Positions 16,501-28,010 of a stretch of 64,000 bases of DNA are shown here, piece by piece. Made by a program: the position numbers and the translations under genes. The stretch's first letter is position 1. Each line of letters begins with the position of its first letter. Source of the stretch: Hydractinia symbiolongicarpus (Eukaryota > Cnidaria > Hydrozoa > Anthoathecata > Hydractiniidae); assembly GCF_029227915.1 (NCBI RefSeq), contig NC_079887.1, forward strand, positions 6,820,001 through 6,884,000, in the 5' to 3' direction. The notes under the pieces are model-generated. The model was not told the origin of the DNA and did not search any database. It was given only the letters and a program-made list of their open reading frames with translations.

Positions 16501-19500
16501 GAATAAAATCTTGTGGATTTAGCTTTACATGTTTTGACTTGTCTAAACCAAATTCCCTCCCCTTATAGCTACTGACAATCAGTAAAATAAGGTTAGAGAG
16601 AATCTTAATGTGTAAATCAGTTTTAAGCCACTAACTAAGTTTGTTTTCTTTGAATTCTTTCAAGTGAAGAGTTCAAGTGGAGCTCAATTGCCAAAAAAAG
16701 GAATTTCGTTTGGCTGAAGATATACTAATAGCTATCTTCAGCCAAATAAAAATATCTAATAATTTTTTTTATTTGTTGCTTTTCTGTGCATGTAATTAAG
16801 AGCGTCGGTTGTTTACAATTCTTTAGAGCTATTTCTGTCAACAAGTATCACGAAATTTTGAAATATGTTTGATAAGATTAATGTTGCATTTAATAAGATA
16901 TGTTGATTAGCCTTTAATTAACTTTGATCGTTATTATGAAAATCATTTTCCCAGGCGAAGGTTTCTAAGTTACCATAGCAACATCCATCTATAGAAGGAA
17001 CTGATAAACAGATTAAGTTGGAGATTCTTGAAATGAAATCAACACGATCTCTTCTGGTATGCCTTGATATCCATCTGCCTTAAATGGCCATTCTAATATT
17101 AAATCTAATGTGAACTCCGAATGCAAGAGCGTAACGAAAAATTTTTTCTCTTTTATCTAAATGATTGTATTTATTGGGAGCTGGTGATACAAGGAATAGG
17201 ATTTTGTAAAAAATGATTGTCATATCTACAGATTTTTTCACACTATTTTGGTAGGAAAAAAATGAGGTACATAAAACTGTCTAAAATGCAGAAAAATGAA
17301 TACCAATCTCAAAGAACAAAATTTTAGTTAGGGTCTTTAAGGTAGGGTCTCTACATTCAAAAAATTCTTGTATTCAGAATAAATTGGATCACTTCTATCT
17401 CATATACACTTCTGCTCTGCTTATGTATTGATGCATATGACTTAATGGAGTAGATGAGGAAACAAAAATATTACTACCTAAAAAAACACAAAAAAGTCCA
17501 ATAAAATAATTAACTATCTTTTAAAAAGACTGACACATTTTTTTATACCTTAGTTTTTGTCGTCACAAATATTTGAGATAGCTAGCTATATCTTAGCTAA
17601 AAAGAAGGTCTGTTAATCATAAGTAGATCTTTTAGCTACCTGAGAACGAAGTTGGCATAGTTAAGAGTGATAAACTATAAGTATTAAATAATGCCCTTAT
17701 ATGGTCATGTAAAATAGTCTTCGTCATCAACAACTTAAACTTTCACTATGGCAACAACCATTTTATATAACGAAGCATTAAAATGTTGAAATCTCGTAAA
17801 GTATTCAGATCTAAAAATAACTTTTTTACACTGCTCTTTTTTCAGTTGAAGAAATCAAAAATGGTCAGCGATTTGACTGGACTAAAATCAACGGTGGGTA
17901 ACATTTATCGTGTCAATGTTTTAAGTGGATCCTCTACCTACGGCTGATGACTGACCGCGCAAATATTTTAGGCGTTTCTAAGGTCATGAGAGAAATTAAA
18001 ACTTTTCTTTTCAGCAGCACGAATGCTGTGATCTGTTACCTGTAAGTCATTAAGCCAGCGAGAACTGATCTAAATTACAGAAGACAGGTCTGGCTACTGT
18101 GGATAAGTTTAAATTTACGAGAAGAACAAGCCTAAATTAGCGAAAATAGGTCAAAATTAGTGGCAACAGGTTCAAGTCAGCAAAAATAGTCTCATTTCCA
18201 TTTTTGCTGCTAGATAAAACATGTTTTAACTTACTAACTTCCCTCCAAACACGTTCTAAGCTCAATTTTAAGATAAAAACATAATGTTTAGTATAAGCTT
18301 GAATTTTGTATTCTATTTCATAGTTTCGCACGTTCAAAACTGTAATGCACTGATAAAAAAAGTAATCTCCTTTTTAGAGAAATGTGAAGATGAACACCCA
18401 CAATGCAAGAGCTTCACCAAATTATGTAAATACAAAATTGTAACTAACAAATGCAAGGATACGTGTGGTTACTGCCGTAAGTATCCGTTCCTTATAGATT
18501 AAACCCGATTCGGGTTCATAAATTTGTGATTTTTTTGCTTACTTCTGCAACATATCATTTGCATCAAACAGAACAGACTTGTTAAAACATGCTCCGTTTT
18601 ATATGAGTGTACCGGGACGCAATGAAAACGAAATCAATCTCATTCCACTTGGTTAAAATTATCGAAAAAACGGCAGTTTTTAGACACTTTTTATATGTGG
18701 CCTACAACATCCAATTGCTACTTTTGCACATGCGTAGACAACCTCGTTCCCAGGGCATTCTACCTTGTTCATTGGTCACTCCGCAATACCGACTCAGAGG
18801 CCACAAGGCCTTGGGGACAAGGTTGATGCGTAGGCTGACTAATCCACAGAAACAACTTGCACCTCTTGAGATTTTGTATTGAAGCCAATAACAATAAGTC
18901 TTCTCTGAACATTTAGAACACTTCTAAGAAAGAAATATTCCATATAATTAATTGTGGATCGAATTTGAAGTCTTCTTTTTGGTCGAGGTAACATGGCAAG
19001 CAGTATCTTGGAAACAATGTTTTCATTACTGCCTTTAATTAAGAAGGCTTAAACAAAAGTTTAAAACTTTGAAAAATTATTTTTTAATTTCCAACAATAT
19101 TTTTTCAAAACATATTTAGGTGCTCAAGCTGCTCCAGTAGATTGCAAGATTACGAAGCACGGTTGTTGCTGGGACAACCGAACTATTGCCAAGGGACCAC
19201 ATAACAAAGGATGTCCAGGTAATGCGTTCATGTATCACACAACTACCTAAACTTTGCGAATAGATGTAAAAATGGATGCATTTCTCCATGTTCCCAAAAA
19301 ATAATCAATTTTCGTAAATGGAACTTTTTTTCTAGCTTGCGTAGATAAATTCAGTGAATGCAAATTATATTCATCACAGTGCAGCAAACAGCAGTTCCAA
19401 CTTATGTGTCCAGTGACGTGTCGCATCAAATGCAGTGAGTTATGATTCTTGACATTTGCATAAATTTTATATTTTGTTAATTCTATACTTTGAACATTCA

Positions 19501-20052
19501 ATTATCTTAATGTAACGATGTTATAGACAAGCAGCTTATAATGAAGCATTTGCTTCCCGTGTGAAAGGGGGTTAAATTCATAAGACTAAAAAAAATGTAA
19601 ACCGAACGTTTCTGCTTACTACTCAACTTGAAAATAGTTCAAAATAGTCTAGACATAATCCTTAACTTATCTAAAATAGACGTTTTGAAGGCTCTGAAAA
19701 ACTGTCCTAAAGCTAAGTTCGAATGATAAAAAGTCATCAAAAACGGGAAAATTGGAAAAATTCTGTCTCGCCCGATTAGGGTTAAAAAAGAGATAGGTAT
19801 CTTTAATCTTCATATGTGAGAGACAATGGAAATAATAGCTGTGAAAAAGAAAGCAATTTTCTCAAGTTCATATCTAAATCTAAAATTAAATTTTAAATAT
19901 ATTTTTATTTTACAGGCCAATGCATTGACAACCAATATCAAGCAAAGATATGTCCGCTTTACAAACGGCATGGGTTCTGCAAAATATCCCCTGACTTAAT
20001 GGAGAAAATGTGTTCAAAGACATGTGGGTTTTGCGCTGTGAGTATACTTTAA
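13521..20052 (+). CDS. Secreted ShK / papilin-cassette / ShK / ShK protein
   Basis: Six exons: 13521-13620, 17846-17893, 18378-18476, 19120-19218, 19336-19434 and 19916-20052 (582 nt, 193 aa). Every intron is phase 1, and the third, fourth and fifth exons are each exactly 99 bp. Exon 1 encodes a signal peptide with core SMLTILLICTAVSA and then a charged linker. Domain 1 is an ShK (SXC) module from KCEDEHPQCKSF to CKDTCGYC. Domain 2 is a small Cys module (DCKITKHGCCWDN, then AKGPHNKGC) resembling the GCC-x-D-x4-A-x-G cassette I know from papilin-like extracellular proteins. Domains 3 and 4 are ShK-like, ending CPVTCRIKC and CSKTCGFC. ShK modules occur in channel-blocking peptides and in many non-toxic extracellular enzymes and matrix proteins; there is no evidence that this one is a toxin. 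The last exon could instead splice at a donor-like GTGAGT (20039), but a stop follows in frame. The first ATG at 13521 is followed by another at 13527. Confidence 0.75.
15638..15802 (+). repeat. 23-bp tandem repeat, about 7 copies
   Basis: Unit GAGCGGGTGTTTTGTGGTC plus AAAA, repeated seven times with a few substitutions (GTGGTC to GTGGTT to GTCGTC). It lies inside the 4.2-kb first intron of the ShK-protein gene and is more GC-rich than its surroundings. Confidence 0.9.
16709..16746. repeat. Perfect 14-bp stem hairpin
   Basis: TTTGGCTGAAGATA (16709-16722) and its exact reverse complement (16733-16746) around a 10-base loop, in the ShK-gene first intron. Possibly the remnant of a small inverted-repeat element; no target duplication was found. 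Confidence 0.7.
18729..18835. mobile_element. Short palindromic element with target duplication (copy 2)
   Basis: The core at 18740-18824 (85 bp) starts AACCTCGTTCCCAGGGC and ends GCCTTGGGGACAAGGTT, an imperfect inverted repeat of the same family as 6794-6836 but with a longer middle. Flanks CATGCGTAGAC (18729-18739) and GATGCGTAGGC (18825-18835) match at 9 of 11 positions. It lies in the intron after the first ShK exon. Confidence 0.65.
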
Positions 20053-22720
20053 TATTATTTTTCAATAATCATGCAGATTTGACTACAAAATCATTGCTGT
20101 ATACTAAAATAGTATATACTAGTTTTTCAAATATAATTTTTGACGGGAAAAAAAAACAAAATTCGGTCATATCTGCAAAAAATCCCAGTTACAAAAGGGG
20201 TCGCCAAAATAATTGGAAAGAATTTGTACCTTTACCGACGTATAAAATAATTTTTCTTTTACTATTTTTTCTTTTTATCTAACAATATTAATTCAAAATA
20301 TAAACTCATATAAAAAAAAATCCAACTTTTGCCACCTTTCATTTTTGAAACAATTTAGCTCGCCAAAAATACTTACGTGGTTAAATATAAAATGGATAAA
20401 AATAGTTGATCGGAAAAAAATCGATAAAAAATTTTAATCAGTAAAAAATATTAGTAATTACGCCAGAATATGGTCATCTTTTTGCCGACTTTATACCGAC
20501 ATTTTTACTGACAAGATATAACCACTATTATCTAAACTAATTTCTATTTTTAGACGTAACATTGGATTAATTGTAAATTGACTAAATATCTGGCCGTTTG
20601 GAAGTTTATTTCACGTCAAACCCTTTCTATTTACTCAACTACGCAACAATCACTAAACCAGATACATTTTTGTTAAGCTGTGAAAAAACGAAAGATGTGT
20701 TGGATTGAAAGTTTGAGGAAATTAATGTGCAAATAATGCGGACCAGATTTAAGATCTGTAGATAAATGCTGGACATTTTACCCACGTGTCAGACAGTAAA
20801 AATGTAAATAATTATGTAGCATTAATCTTATTTAAATAAAACCGTATTTTATCACATGACACATGATTTTCTTGTACCAGTGCATCAATACGCTGTTTTA
20901 GAATTACGGCAGCTATATTCAACTTTTCTGCAAGTGATTCAGGTTGGACTTTGAACCTTCTATTCTCGGGAACGAAGCATGCAAGAAGTATTAAAAAGAA
21001 GTGGCTTTTTAAGAGGTTTATCTTAGTCCATTTTATTTACATTTGGCACAATCCTAGACCCTAGACCTTGTATCGTATTGTAATTCGCGAATTTTTGAAA
21101 CACCTTGGATTTGCCACGTGTTGAAACTTTATCTAATTTTGCTACTAAACAAAACCCGAGATGCCTAAAATACAATGCTCATATATAAGAATAAGCAAGC
21201 ACATCTTAAGGTACACAGGAAATTTCAAGAGAGCCTTTCCATTTTTCTGTAGGCTTTTTTACTTGCGGAAAATTAAGTATGGCTGTGCTACTTCTAAAAT
21301 GAAGTTTTAGGCGAAGCAGACTATTTTTATTACTATTCAAAGACTCTTTTTAACACAAAATATATCATTTTGCTGACTAATTATACTACACAATTTCATA
21401 GCGTTTTTCAAATCTGTTGGCTCATCGTACTTGTGAAGTGGTATATAAAAAAATTGTTGAGCATTTTTAGCAAAAAAATTCCAGGTATTTTAAATTTTCT
21501 TAACGTATATAAAAACGGAATTCGCTTGCTAGCGTCAGAAAACCGTTGCTAAGCTACGTGCAAACGCTGGAAATTACACGAATGAATTACAGATTGTTTA
21601 ACGCTAAAGGTATGCGTCTGATTTACGGTGTCATCCATTATGGATGTCTGTGGTATGAAAGAAGGGTGTTGGTCAAATCGGACAAATATGAACAGAATTT
21701 ACATGTGGCCTTAAATTTCAAAATTGCAGTTAAAACAAAAAGCGTGCTTGAAACCCCTAATTTGTGCGGACATCCTTTATAAATGCAAGCCTGGATGATA
21801 CTGCCAGCTCTATTGCGGAGTTTCATACCATGCAGGTCTAAGCACTAGGGAAGCGCTTGTAGGGAAAAATTTTTGGCTTGTTTTCTTTTTTCTTCATAGC
21901 CTAAATAAATTTAATATTCTGGTTAATGCCTGATACTCTTTAACTAAATTTAGGCTTTTAACAAACCCTTTACCTTTTAATAACACTTTTAAATGGTGTT
22001 GCTAGCCCTCTTAAAATAATGGAAGAATAATGGAAGCAAATATTAGCAGCTAACTAACTGACATGGACCATACATGACCAATCATACATACAGGAATAGA
22101 AGATAAAACACTATCATATCATTATTAGCGCACTATGGCGAGTAGGAATAAAAATTATAGCTGGAAGGACTTTTTTAAAAAAGCAAGTTATAAGCTATAG
22201 TTAGCAGCAAGTTTGATATGGATTAGTGTTTAAAACGATTTGCCTGGCATTGTATAATTCCTCAACAAACATTCATAAGTAACGTAACATAATTCCTCCA
22301 TATTTTAACATTTTTCTTTTGTCACTTGGTAAGCGACCCCCTCAAATTATGCGCATTGGAAAATTTCATATTGTAAATAACTAGGACTCAGTCGTTGTAA
22401 AAGCGAAGACCTATTTCGAAATAAAAGTAATAAATTTAGTCATTTCAAGCATAAAATCAAAGAAAAAGAATTCTTCGTTTTGAAAGAAAGCTATTTCTAA
22501 TTTATTGTTGGAGATATGTTGGACAAAATCAAAAGAAGTTTGATTAAGCTAGGAGAGAAGATATTGGTTGTGTGAATGTTTCAAGAACATTAAGGAACAT
22601 TCTTGTAGATATCGAGCGAAACAAAAGAGCTGGATGGATAACCTTTGATTTCTGTAATGAACAAGAAATTCAATCGGAAAAATGAAAAATAGTATTGATT
22701 GACGAAGATGACCCGTTTAA
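20053..22720. other. Intergenic region, no gene recognised
   Basis: Holds a candidate polyadenylation signal for the ShK gene (AATAAA at 20835-20840). Scattered ORFs under 100 codons have no recognisable homology, low-complexity composition and no partner splice sites. Nothing else is supported. Confidence 0.5.
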
Positions 22721-22946
22721 AGAAGAAGAAGAAGAAGAAGAAGAAGAAGAAGAAGAAGAAGAAGAAGAAGAAGAAGAAGAAGAAGAAGAAGAAGAAGAAG
22801 AAGAAGAAGAAGAAGAAGAAGAAGAAGAAGAAGAAGAAGAAGAAGAAGAAGAAGAAGAAGAAGAAGAAGAAGAAGAAGAAGAAGAAGAAGAAGAAGAAGA
22901 AGAAGAAGAAGAAGAAGAAGAAGAAGAAGAAGAAGAAGAAGAAGAA
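22721..22946 (+). repeat. (GAA)n trinucleotide tract, about 75 units
   Basis: 226 bases of uninterrupted GAA (purine strand +). It yields artefactual open frames of poly-Glu, poly-Lys, poly-Ser and poly-Leu. One frame starting at 22695 has a few non-repeat codons on both sides (IDEDDPF before, LAVPSKTNVKNFLCLV after), but no wider coding context was found. Confidence 0.97.
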
Positions 22947-23605
22947 AAAGAATTAGCAGTACCAAGCAAAACAAATGTGAAAAATTTTCTCTGTTTAGTG
23001 TGAAAAGAGTTGATAAAATGCAGGATTTTATTTGTAAATTTGAAAAATTAATTGCAAAAGAAAAGTCAGAAAAATGTAAACAAGTGCAAATAATCAGAGT
23101 TCTGTATTTTTTGTGGAACTTTAGTACTTGATTATTGGAACAAAGGAAAGTTATGTGCAGGGTTAATTATACGTTTAGTACTTGAGTTTCTACAGTAATA
23201 TTTTGGTGCTATTTCAGAAGCATACACCTGTTTAAAGCAGTTTAAAGCTAAAAAACATTTGTAAAATTTACTATTAACTTTGCATAATTGGGTTTTATAA
23301 GGTGACTTCACGAATCGTTTCCGATAATAAGATATGAAATTGAGATACAAGAATAAGGCAATGATCTCACATCTTCACGTGACTCTTACAAATAGCTCGG
23401 ACACATGTTTTCTTTATCATTTTGCGACTAATTGGCCTTTCATTTTCCGGCAATAATCGATCGATGCAACTTCTGTAATATGCAGTCTATCTAAAGAGTA
23501 CTCTAAATTAGCGAGATGGTAGAAGAATCACAACAATTTCGTGCAACAGGAAGAACAACAAACTAATATGAACTTACACGCATGATAAAATTTTCCTCTT
23601 TCCAG
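22947..23605. other. Gene-free stretch upstream of the amidohydrolase-like gene
   Basis: No gene seen. A splice-acceptor-like CTCTTTCCAG ends at 23605, so the amidohydrolase-like mRNA probably begins with an untranslated exon further upstream and resumes at 23606. Confidence 0.45.
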
Positions 23606-23677
23606 GACTCAATGAAATGAACTTCCGCCAATTTGATTAAAACAAGCTCACAATGAGCGAACCATTTATCGATCAAC

Positions 23678-25290
23678 ATGATGAAACATTGCCCAACCTT
23701 AATATTCGCTCTGATTTTCTTCTATTTTGCATCACTTACCTTTGCGACGAAAGAAAATGAAGAAATTGATTTGGAACTGTTAAAATTACTACAAAAATAT
23801 CCAGAGCACATAGTGAAACAGTTGAAAGATACTGTGGATTACAAGAAGCGCTCTTTTTATGACCAATATATACTGGAGATGCGGACCAAAACAGGATATA
23901 ATGTTCTGGTAACAAGTTCATTTGGAGAATGGTATAAAGGCGACAAGTTGAGAGGAAGAACACCACATACCATATCGTACCGGTGCAAACCACGTAAGAA
24001 GTGTCTATATTGAGTTACAACAGACCTATTTTGACTTACCACAGACTTCTGTGACATACAAGAGACCTACTTTGACTTACCGAAGATCTATTTTGACATA
24101 CCAGAGACCTATCTTAATTTTCAAGAGACTTCTGTGACATACCAAAGACCTACTTTGACTTACCGGAGACCTATTTTGACATACCAGAGACCTTTTATCT
24201 TACCACAGACGTTTGTGACATACTGGAGACTTTTGTGACATACCGGAGACTTATTTTGATTTAACACAGACTTCTGTGACTTATCAGAGACCTATTTCGA
24301 TTTACCAGTGACCTATTTTAGTTTATGAGAGACCTAATTTGATGTAACAGCAATTTGATTTACCATGATTTATCTTTTTACAATTTGAACTTTTCAGCTA
24401 CAAGATATTGCTCAGGAAATCCCAACAACTGTCATTACGTTGAAGGAGACAGAGAGAGCAGGATTATCATATCAGCACCTCATGGAGGCTCTTACAAACC
24501 TGATGTAATGTCGGATCGTTTACCAGGTTGTTACATCCATAAAGAATGCATTTTTACACACGATTGTGTCAACAAAAGCACAGAAAGAGATGCTATCAGA
24601 TGTCCTGTTAGACACTTCAAGGATAGCTACACCAAAGAGATTTCATTGGAAGTAGGAGAGAATTTAAAAAAGATGACTAAAATCAAACCACATTTGGTGA
24701 TAAATGATCTTTATCGAGGGAAGCTAGATCCTAACCGGGATATAAACGACGCAACCTTGGGTGATCGGGAAACACAGTTGGCTTGGATGGACTATAACAA
24801 GTTCCTTGCGTTGGCGAAGGAGAAATTGGTTAACGAGAGAGGAATTTTATTTGACATGCACGGACAGGCTCATGCTGCTGGACTGTTAGAGATTGGTTAC
24901 TTAGTAACTAAAGCGAAATTAAATGCGAAAATTTATAACCCTCAAAATACTACTATCAAAGCGTTAGCTGCATATGTCAAGCGAGAAAACAATGTATCGT
25001 TCAAAGATTTACTTATTGGACGAAATAGTTTTGGTTATTTCATGGAAAAAGAAAACGTTGGTACAATTCCTTCTCCAGAATACCCACAGCCAGGAGAAAG
25101 AAAATATTACAAGGGGGCATATATTATCACAAAATATGGTTCCAAAGATGGCGGCAAGATTGATGCCGTACAGGTAGAATCACCGGCGCCGTTACGAAAC
25201 AAAGAAAAATTGAAGAAGTACTCAAAAGCGTTGGCCAATGCTATGGTTGGTTTCACGAAATTAAATTACGAATGTGGCGGGAAGTGTTAA
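23678..25290 (+). CDS. Secreted N-formylglutamate amidohydrolase-like protein
   Basis: Two exons, 23678-23993 and 24398-25290, join in phase 1 (1,209 nt, 402 aa). The N-terminus is a signal peptide (LIFALIFFYFASLTFA), followed by about 85 residues that I do not recognise. From about residue 110 the protein resembles the N-formylglutamate amidohydrolase (FGase) family: APHGGSY with H134, NDLYRGKLDPNRDIND near 208-222, FDMHGQAHAAG with D258 and H260, and QVESPAPLR near 365. In bacteria this zinc-dependent family removes formate from N-formylglutamate; the two His motifs are the likely metal ligands. Secretion and paired Cys (PGCYIHKEC, DCV) make a different, extracellular substrate likely. The intron and signal peptide show it is a resident eukaryotic gene, although an ancient bacterial origin is possible. 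The second Met (23681) could equally be the start. Family assignment is good; substrate unknown. Candidate poly(A) signal ATTAAA near 25418. Confidence 0.82.
24022..24350 (+). repeat. 20/21-bp tandem repeat filling an intron
   Basis: Sixteen imperfect units of 19-21 bp, each beginning AGAC, in two recognisable subtypes: AGACCTATTTTGACTTACCA-type and AGACTTCTGTGACATACCA-type. They occupy nearly the whole 404-bp intron of the amidohydrolase-like gene, leaving only the donor and acceptor ends. Confidence 0.9.
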
Positions 25291-25880
25291 ATATTTACTA
25301 CTGAAAATTTATCACGCATTAGAATGTAAAAGCGAGATAAAAGTTTTTATTTTTTTACAATAGTTCTTTAAGAGTGTTTATCTAAAAAAAAGCTACATCG
25401 CAAAGCACTATCTTTTATTAAAGTACTTGATATCATAGCATGCGACAGTACGACAGAATTGGGCCAATTTGTTCGACTGGTTACCTGTTGCTAGGCAAAA
25501 CATATCGGGCAATATAAATTATTTTGACGCAAAAGGCAAAATTAAATTGTTGAATAAGATTTGCGACTTTAAGCGTATCAGAAACACGTTTATATTTTCC
25601 AATCGTGCGCGGATTAAGCGGATGAACAAGTCATATTCAAGGGAAACGACGCGGCATTTTCAGGATGAGAATAAGGTTTAAACAAGGCAAAACTGGCAAA
25701 TTCTTTTTTTTCTTATTTTTTTTATTTCTTTATTTCATTATTTATAGTCCAGTACAGTACATTAAATAGCATAAAAGCTACTTCAACTCTACGGATTGCA
25801 TATTTAAAAAAAAATAAAAAAATAAAAATAGAATGAAAGAATAAATTAAATTAAATTAAAAATTTAATTTATATATGCAT
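25291..25880. other. Gene-free stretch after the amidohydrolase-like gene
   Basis: Contains the amidohydrolase-like 3' untranslated region, a 70-codon open frame at 25469-25681 with no recognisable homology, and T-rich then A-rich low-complexity sequence (25700-25870) that may mark the 3' end of the neighbouring LINE. Confidence 0.45.
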
Positions 25881-28010
25881 ATTTTCACTTACATACAACC
25901 TAATTCAAAGTAAGGTTGTACAGAGATGACACGGTTAAGCAAAATTATCGCATTCTTTCAGGCGCCGAATAAATGTATTAAAGGGGGTAGAACTGGCAAT
26001 AGAAGATGGTAAAATTGACCACAATTGGGGACTTCTGTAAGATACCCTTCCCAGACCATAATTCACTGTCTTAGGCTGCTCACAATCGAAAGCCCGAGCT
26101 ATGCGAAGAAAATATGGTAAGGACCTGATAGTGAAATATATTAAACAAATACAAGGCTCACACTAATGTTCTTAAACATCTCCTTCAAACTAATGTTTTT
26201 AAACATCTCCTTCAATCTCAGCTTTTTTATGAATGTACAATATTCTATTAATTGACTTTCGACTTAAAAACATCCAAATAAGAAGACAATAGTTTAACAG
26301 GGATTTGACAAACGCATTCACCAAATTTTGCAGATTCCAATTGTTCAAGAGGGTCCCAACCTGGCAAATTCATTCAGCTTTTTAATAGACCTCTTGCGAA
26401 GCTTATTTATGTGAACATCAAATCTCAGCTTTTCATCAAATTTAACGTCAAGTAAATTAACATTATCCACGCTTTTTTAGGAGAGAAGATTGAAAACGAA
26501 GGTTTTGTTGTCAGCCTAGTACCATAAAATGACTCTTTTTCGTATTTAAACAAAGAAAATTGTTTCGAAACTATTTAGTAAAAACCTTCATTTCATCAAA
26601 CTAAGTCTTACAGAGTCAAAGTTCTTGCTAAAGCAGTACATGCCATTATCATCTGCGAAATTGCACATCTCTAAATTGATAAAATTGACAAGGTCTTTAA
26701 TAAAATGTTAAAAAGTAAAGGACCAAGAATTGATCCTTTGAGACATCAACTAAAATGTCTAATAAATCACTGGGAAAGGAACCAACTTTAACCCTTTCCT
26801 TTCTAAAAATAAGTAGCTGATTCGCTACGACCATACTCCTTAAGGTGAAGCTAACAGAAAGTCATGATTTATTAAGTCGAAGACTTTGCTTAAGTCCATC
26901 ACTATCTCTCCTATAATATTACTTTTGTCTAGACAACTACGCCAATTTTTGATCATCCGTATTAGAGCATGTTGAGTGCTAAAAATGTTTCAAAAGACAC
27001 AAAGAAAAGGAGATATTTTTGGCTCAATAAATAGTAATAGAGAATTTCTAACTTTGGTAGAGTCATCCTTCCCTGAAGATTGATTAAACTTGCGCAATTT
27101 TTAAGACAGATTAGTATCAGATTAGTAGCAGCATTAATCAAAGGCAAAATCTTCTCACTATGTAAATCAGGAAATGATTTTATATTCTAATAGGAATATC
27201 ATTTATTAACGTAGATTTCTTTACGTCTTTTTCAGAAATTTAATCCACGAATTCTTCTTTTGTGCTTGTTCTAAATTCGAACTTTGCGCAAGATTCAGTT
27301 TTGTGTGACTTTGAAGTGTCAATTGAATTATTGATTGCTTCGACAACGACTTATTTGTGTTATCATGCTAAAGAGTCCTGGTTACGTTGACGAAATAATC
27401 ATTGAAAATATCAACCATTTTTATACTTTCGCAAATAATATTATTGCTATTGACTATGGCAATATTATCAGAAAACAAAAAAACATTTGAATAGAACGAT
27501 TTCATAGTCATCCAAAATATTTTACTATCATTAACAACTTTAACTTTTATGTTGTTGAAATTTTCAAATTTTGCTTTACGGATCATGGAAACATTTTTTT
27601 TTCGTTGTTTCTGTAACTGGAAATTCGTTTAGATTGATTTTTGTTTTATCTGTTCCGAAATTTAGATCAGTGCATAATCTTCTTGCGGTTTGTTCTATTG
27701 ATAAAAAGACTGTGGTTTAATTTAAGGTGTTTCGTTTTTAGTGGCAAATTCTTTTCCAAAACTTTTAAAGCTTTTCTTTGGCGATCGGCGAAACTCTCAA
27801 CAATTTTCAAGTTCTCTTTCAAATCTTCGCAATATAGATTGTATTTAACTTGTTATAGCTTCTATAAAAATGTATCTGGCTTTTTTGTGAATACCATTAA
27901 ATTCGTGCTATGGAACTCAGACATACCTGTGTTGATAGTATTTGCGTTGAAAATGATGTCTACGGTTTGTGAATCTATCCTTTCTGCTCAGCGCTCAGCA
28001 TGTGAATAAA
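25880..28010 (-). mobile_element. Decayed non-LTR retrotransposon (LINE)
   Basis: Read on the minus strand from high to low coordinates, fragments appear in the order expected of a LINE second ORF. The end of the endonuclease-like part is at about 27,900 (NTGMSEFHS) and the linker at 27,670-27,780 (LPLKTKHLKLNH). The pre-RT segment is at 27,368-27,586 (IFNDYFVNV). Reverse-transcriptase motif A is near 26,863-26,915 (VMDLSKVFDLINH), motif B near 26,690-26,750 (KGSILGPLLFNILLK), and the FADD box near 26,660 (CNFADDNGMY). The C-terminal KLRKRSIKKLNEFARLG lies near 26,370-26,430. Many stops and frameshifts separate these pieces, so the copy is dead. Ends are approximate. Confidence 0.85.

Noticed and set aside
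22695-23003. Open frame with a long Glu run and short unique ends
   Set aside because: The frame is open because GAA lacks stops. Unique flanking codons are few, and there is no splice context or recognisable homology.
24022-24350. Regular short repeats resembling a CRISPR array
   Set aside because: Units are directly adjacent with no unique spacers, and the DNA is animal intron sequence.
25469-25681. 70-codon plus-strand open frame after the amidohydrolase-like gene
   Set aside because: Basic, unrecognised product with no splice or promoter context.
27641-28009. 122-codon plus-strand open frame
   Set aside because: It is antisense to the decayed LINE, whose minus-strand fragments match the expected endonuclease-RT linker.
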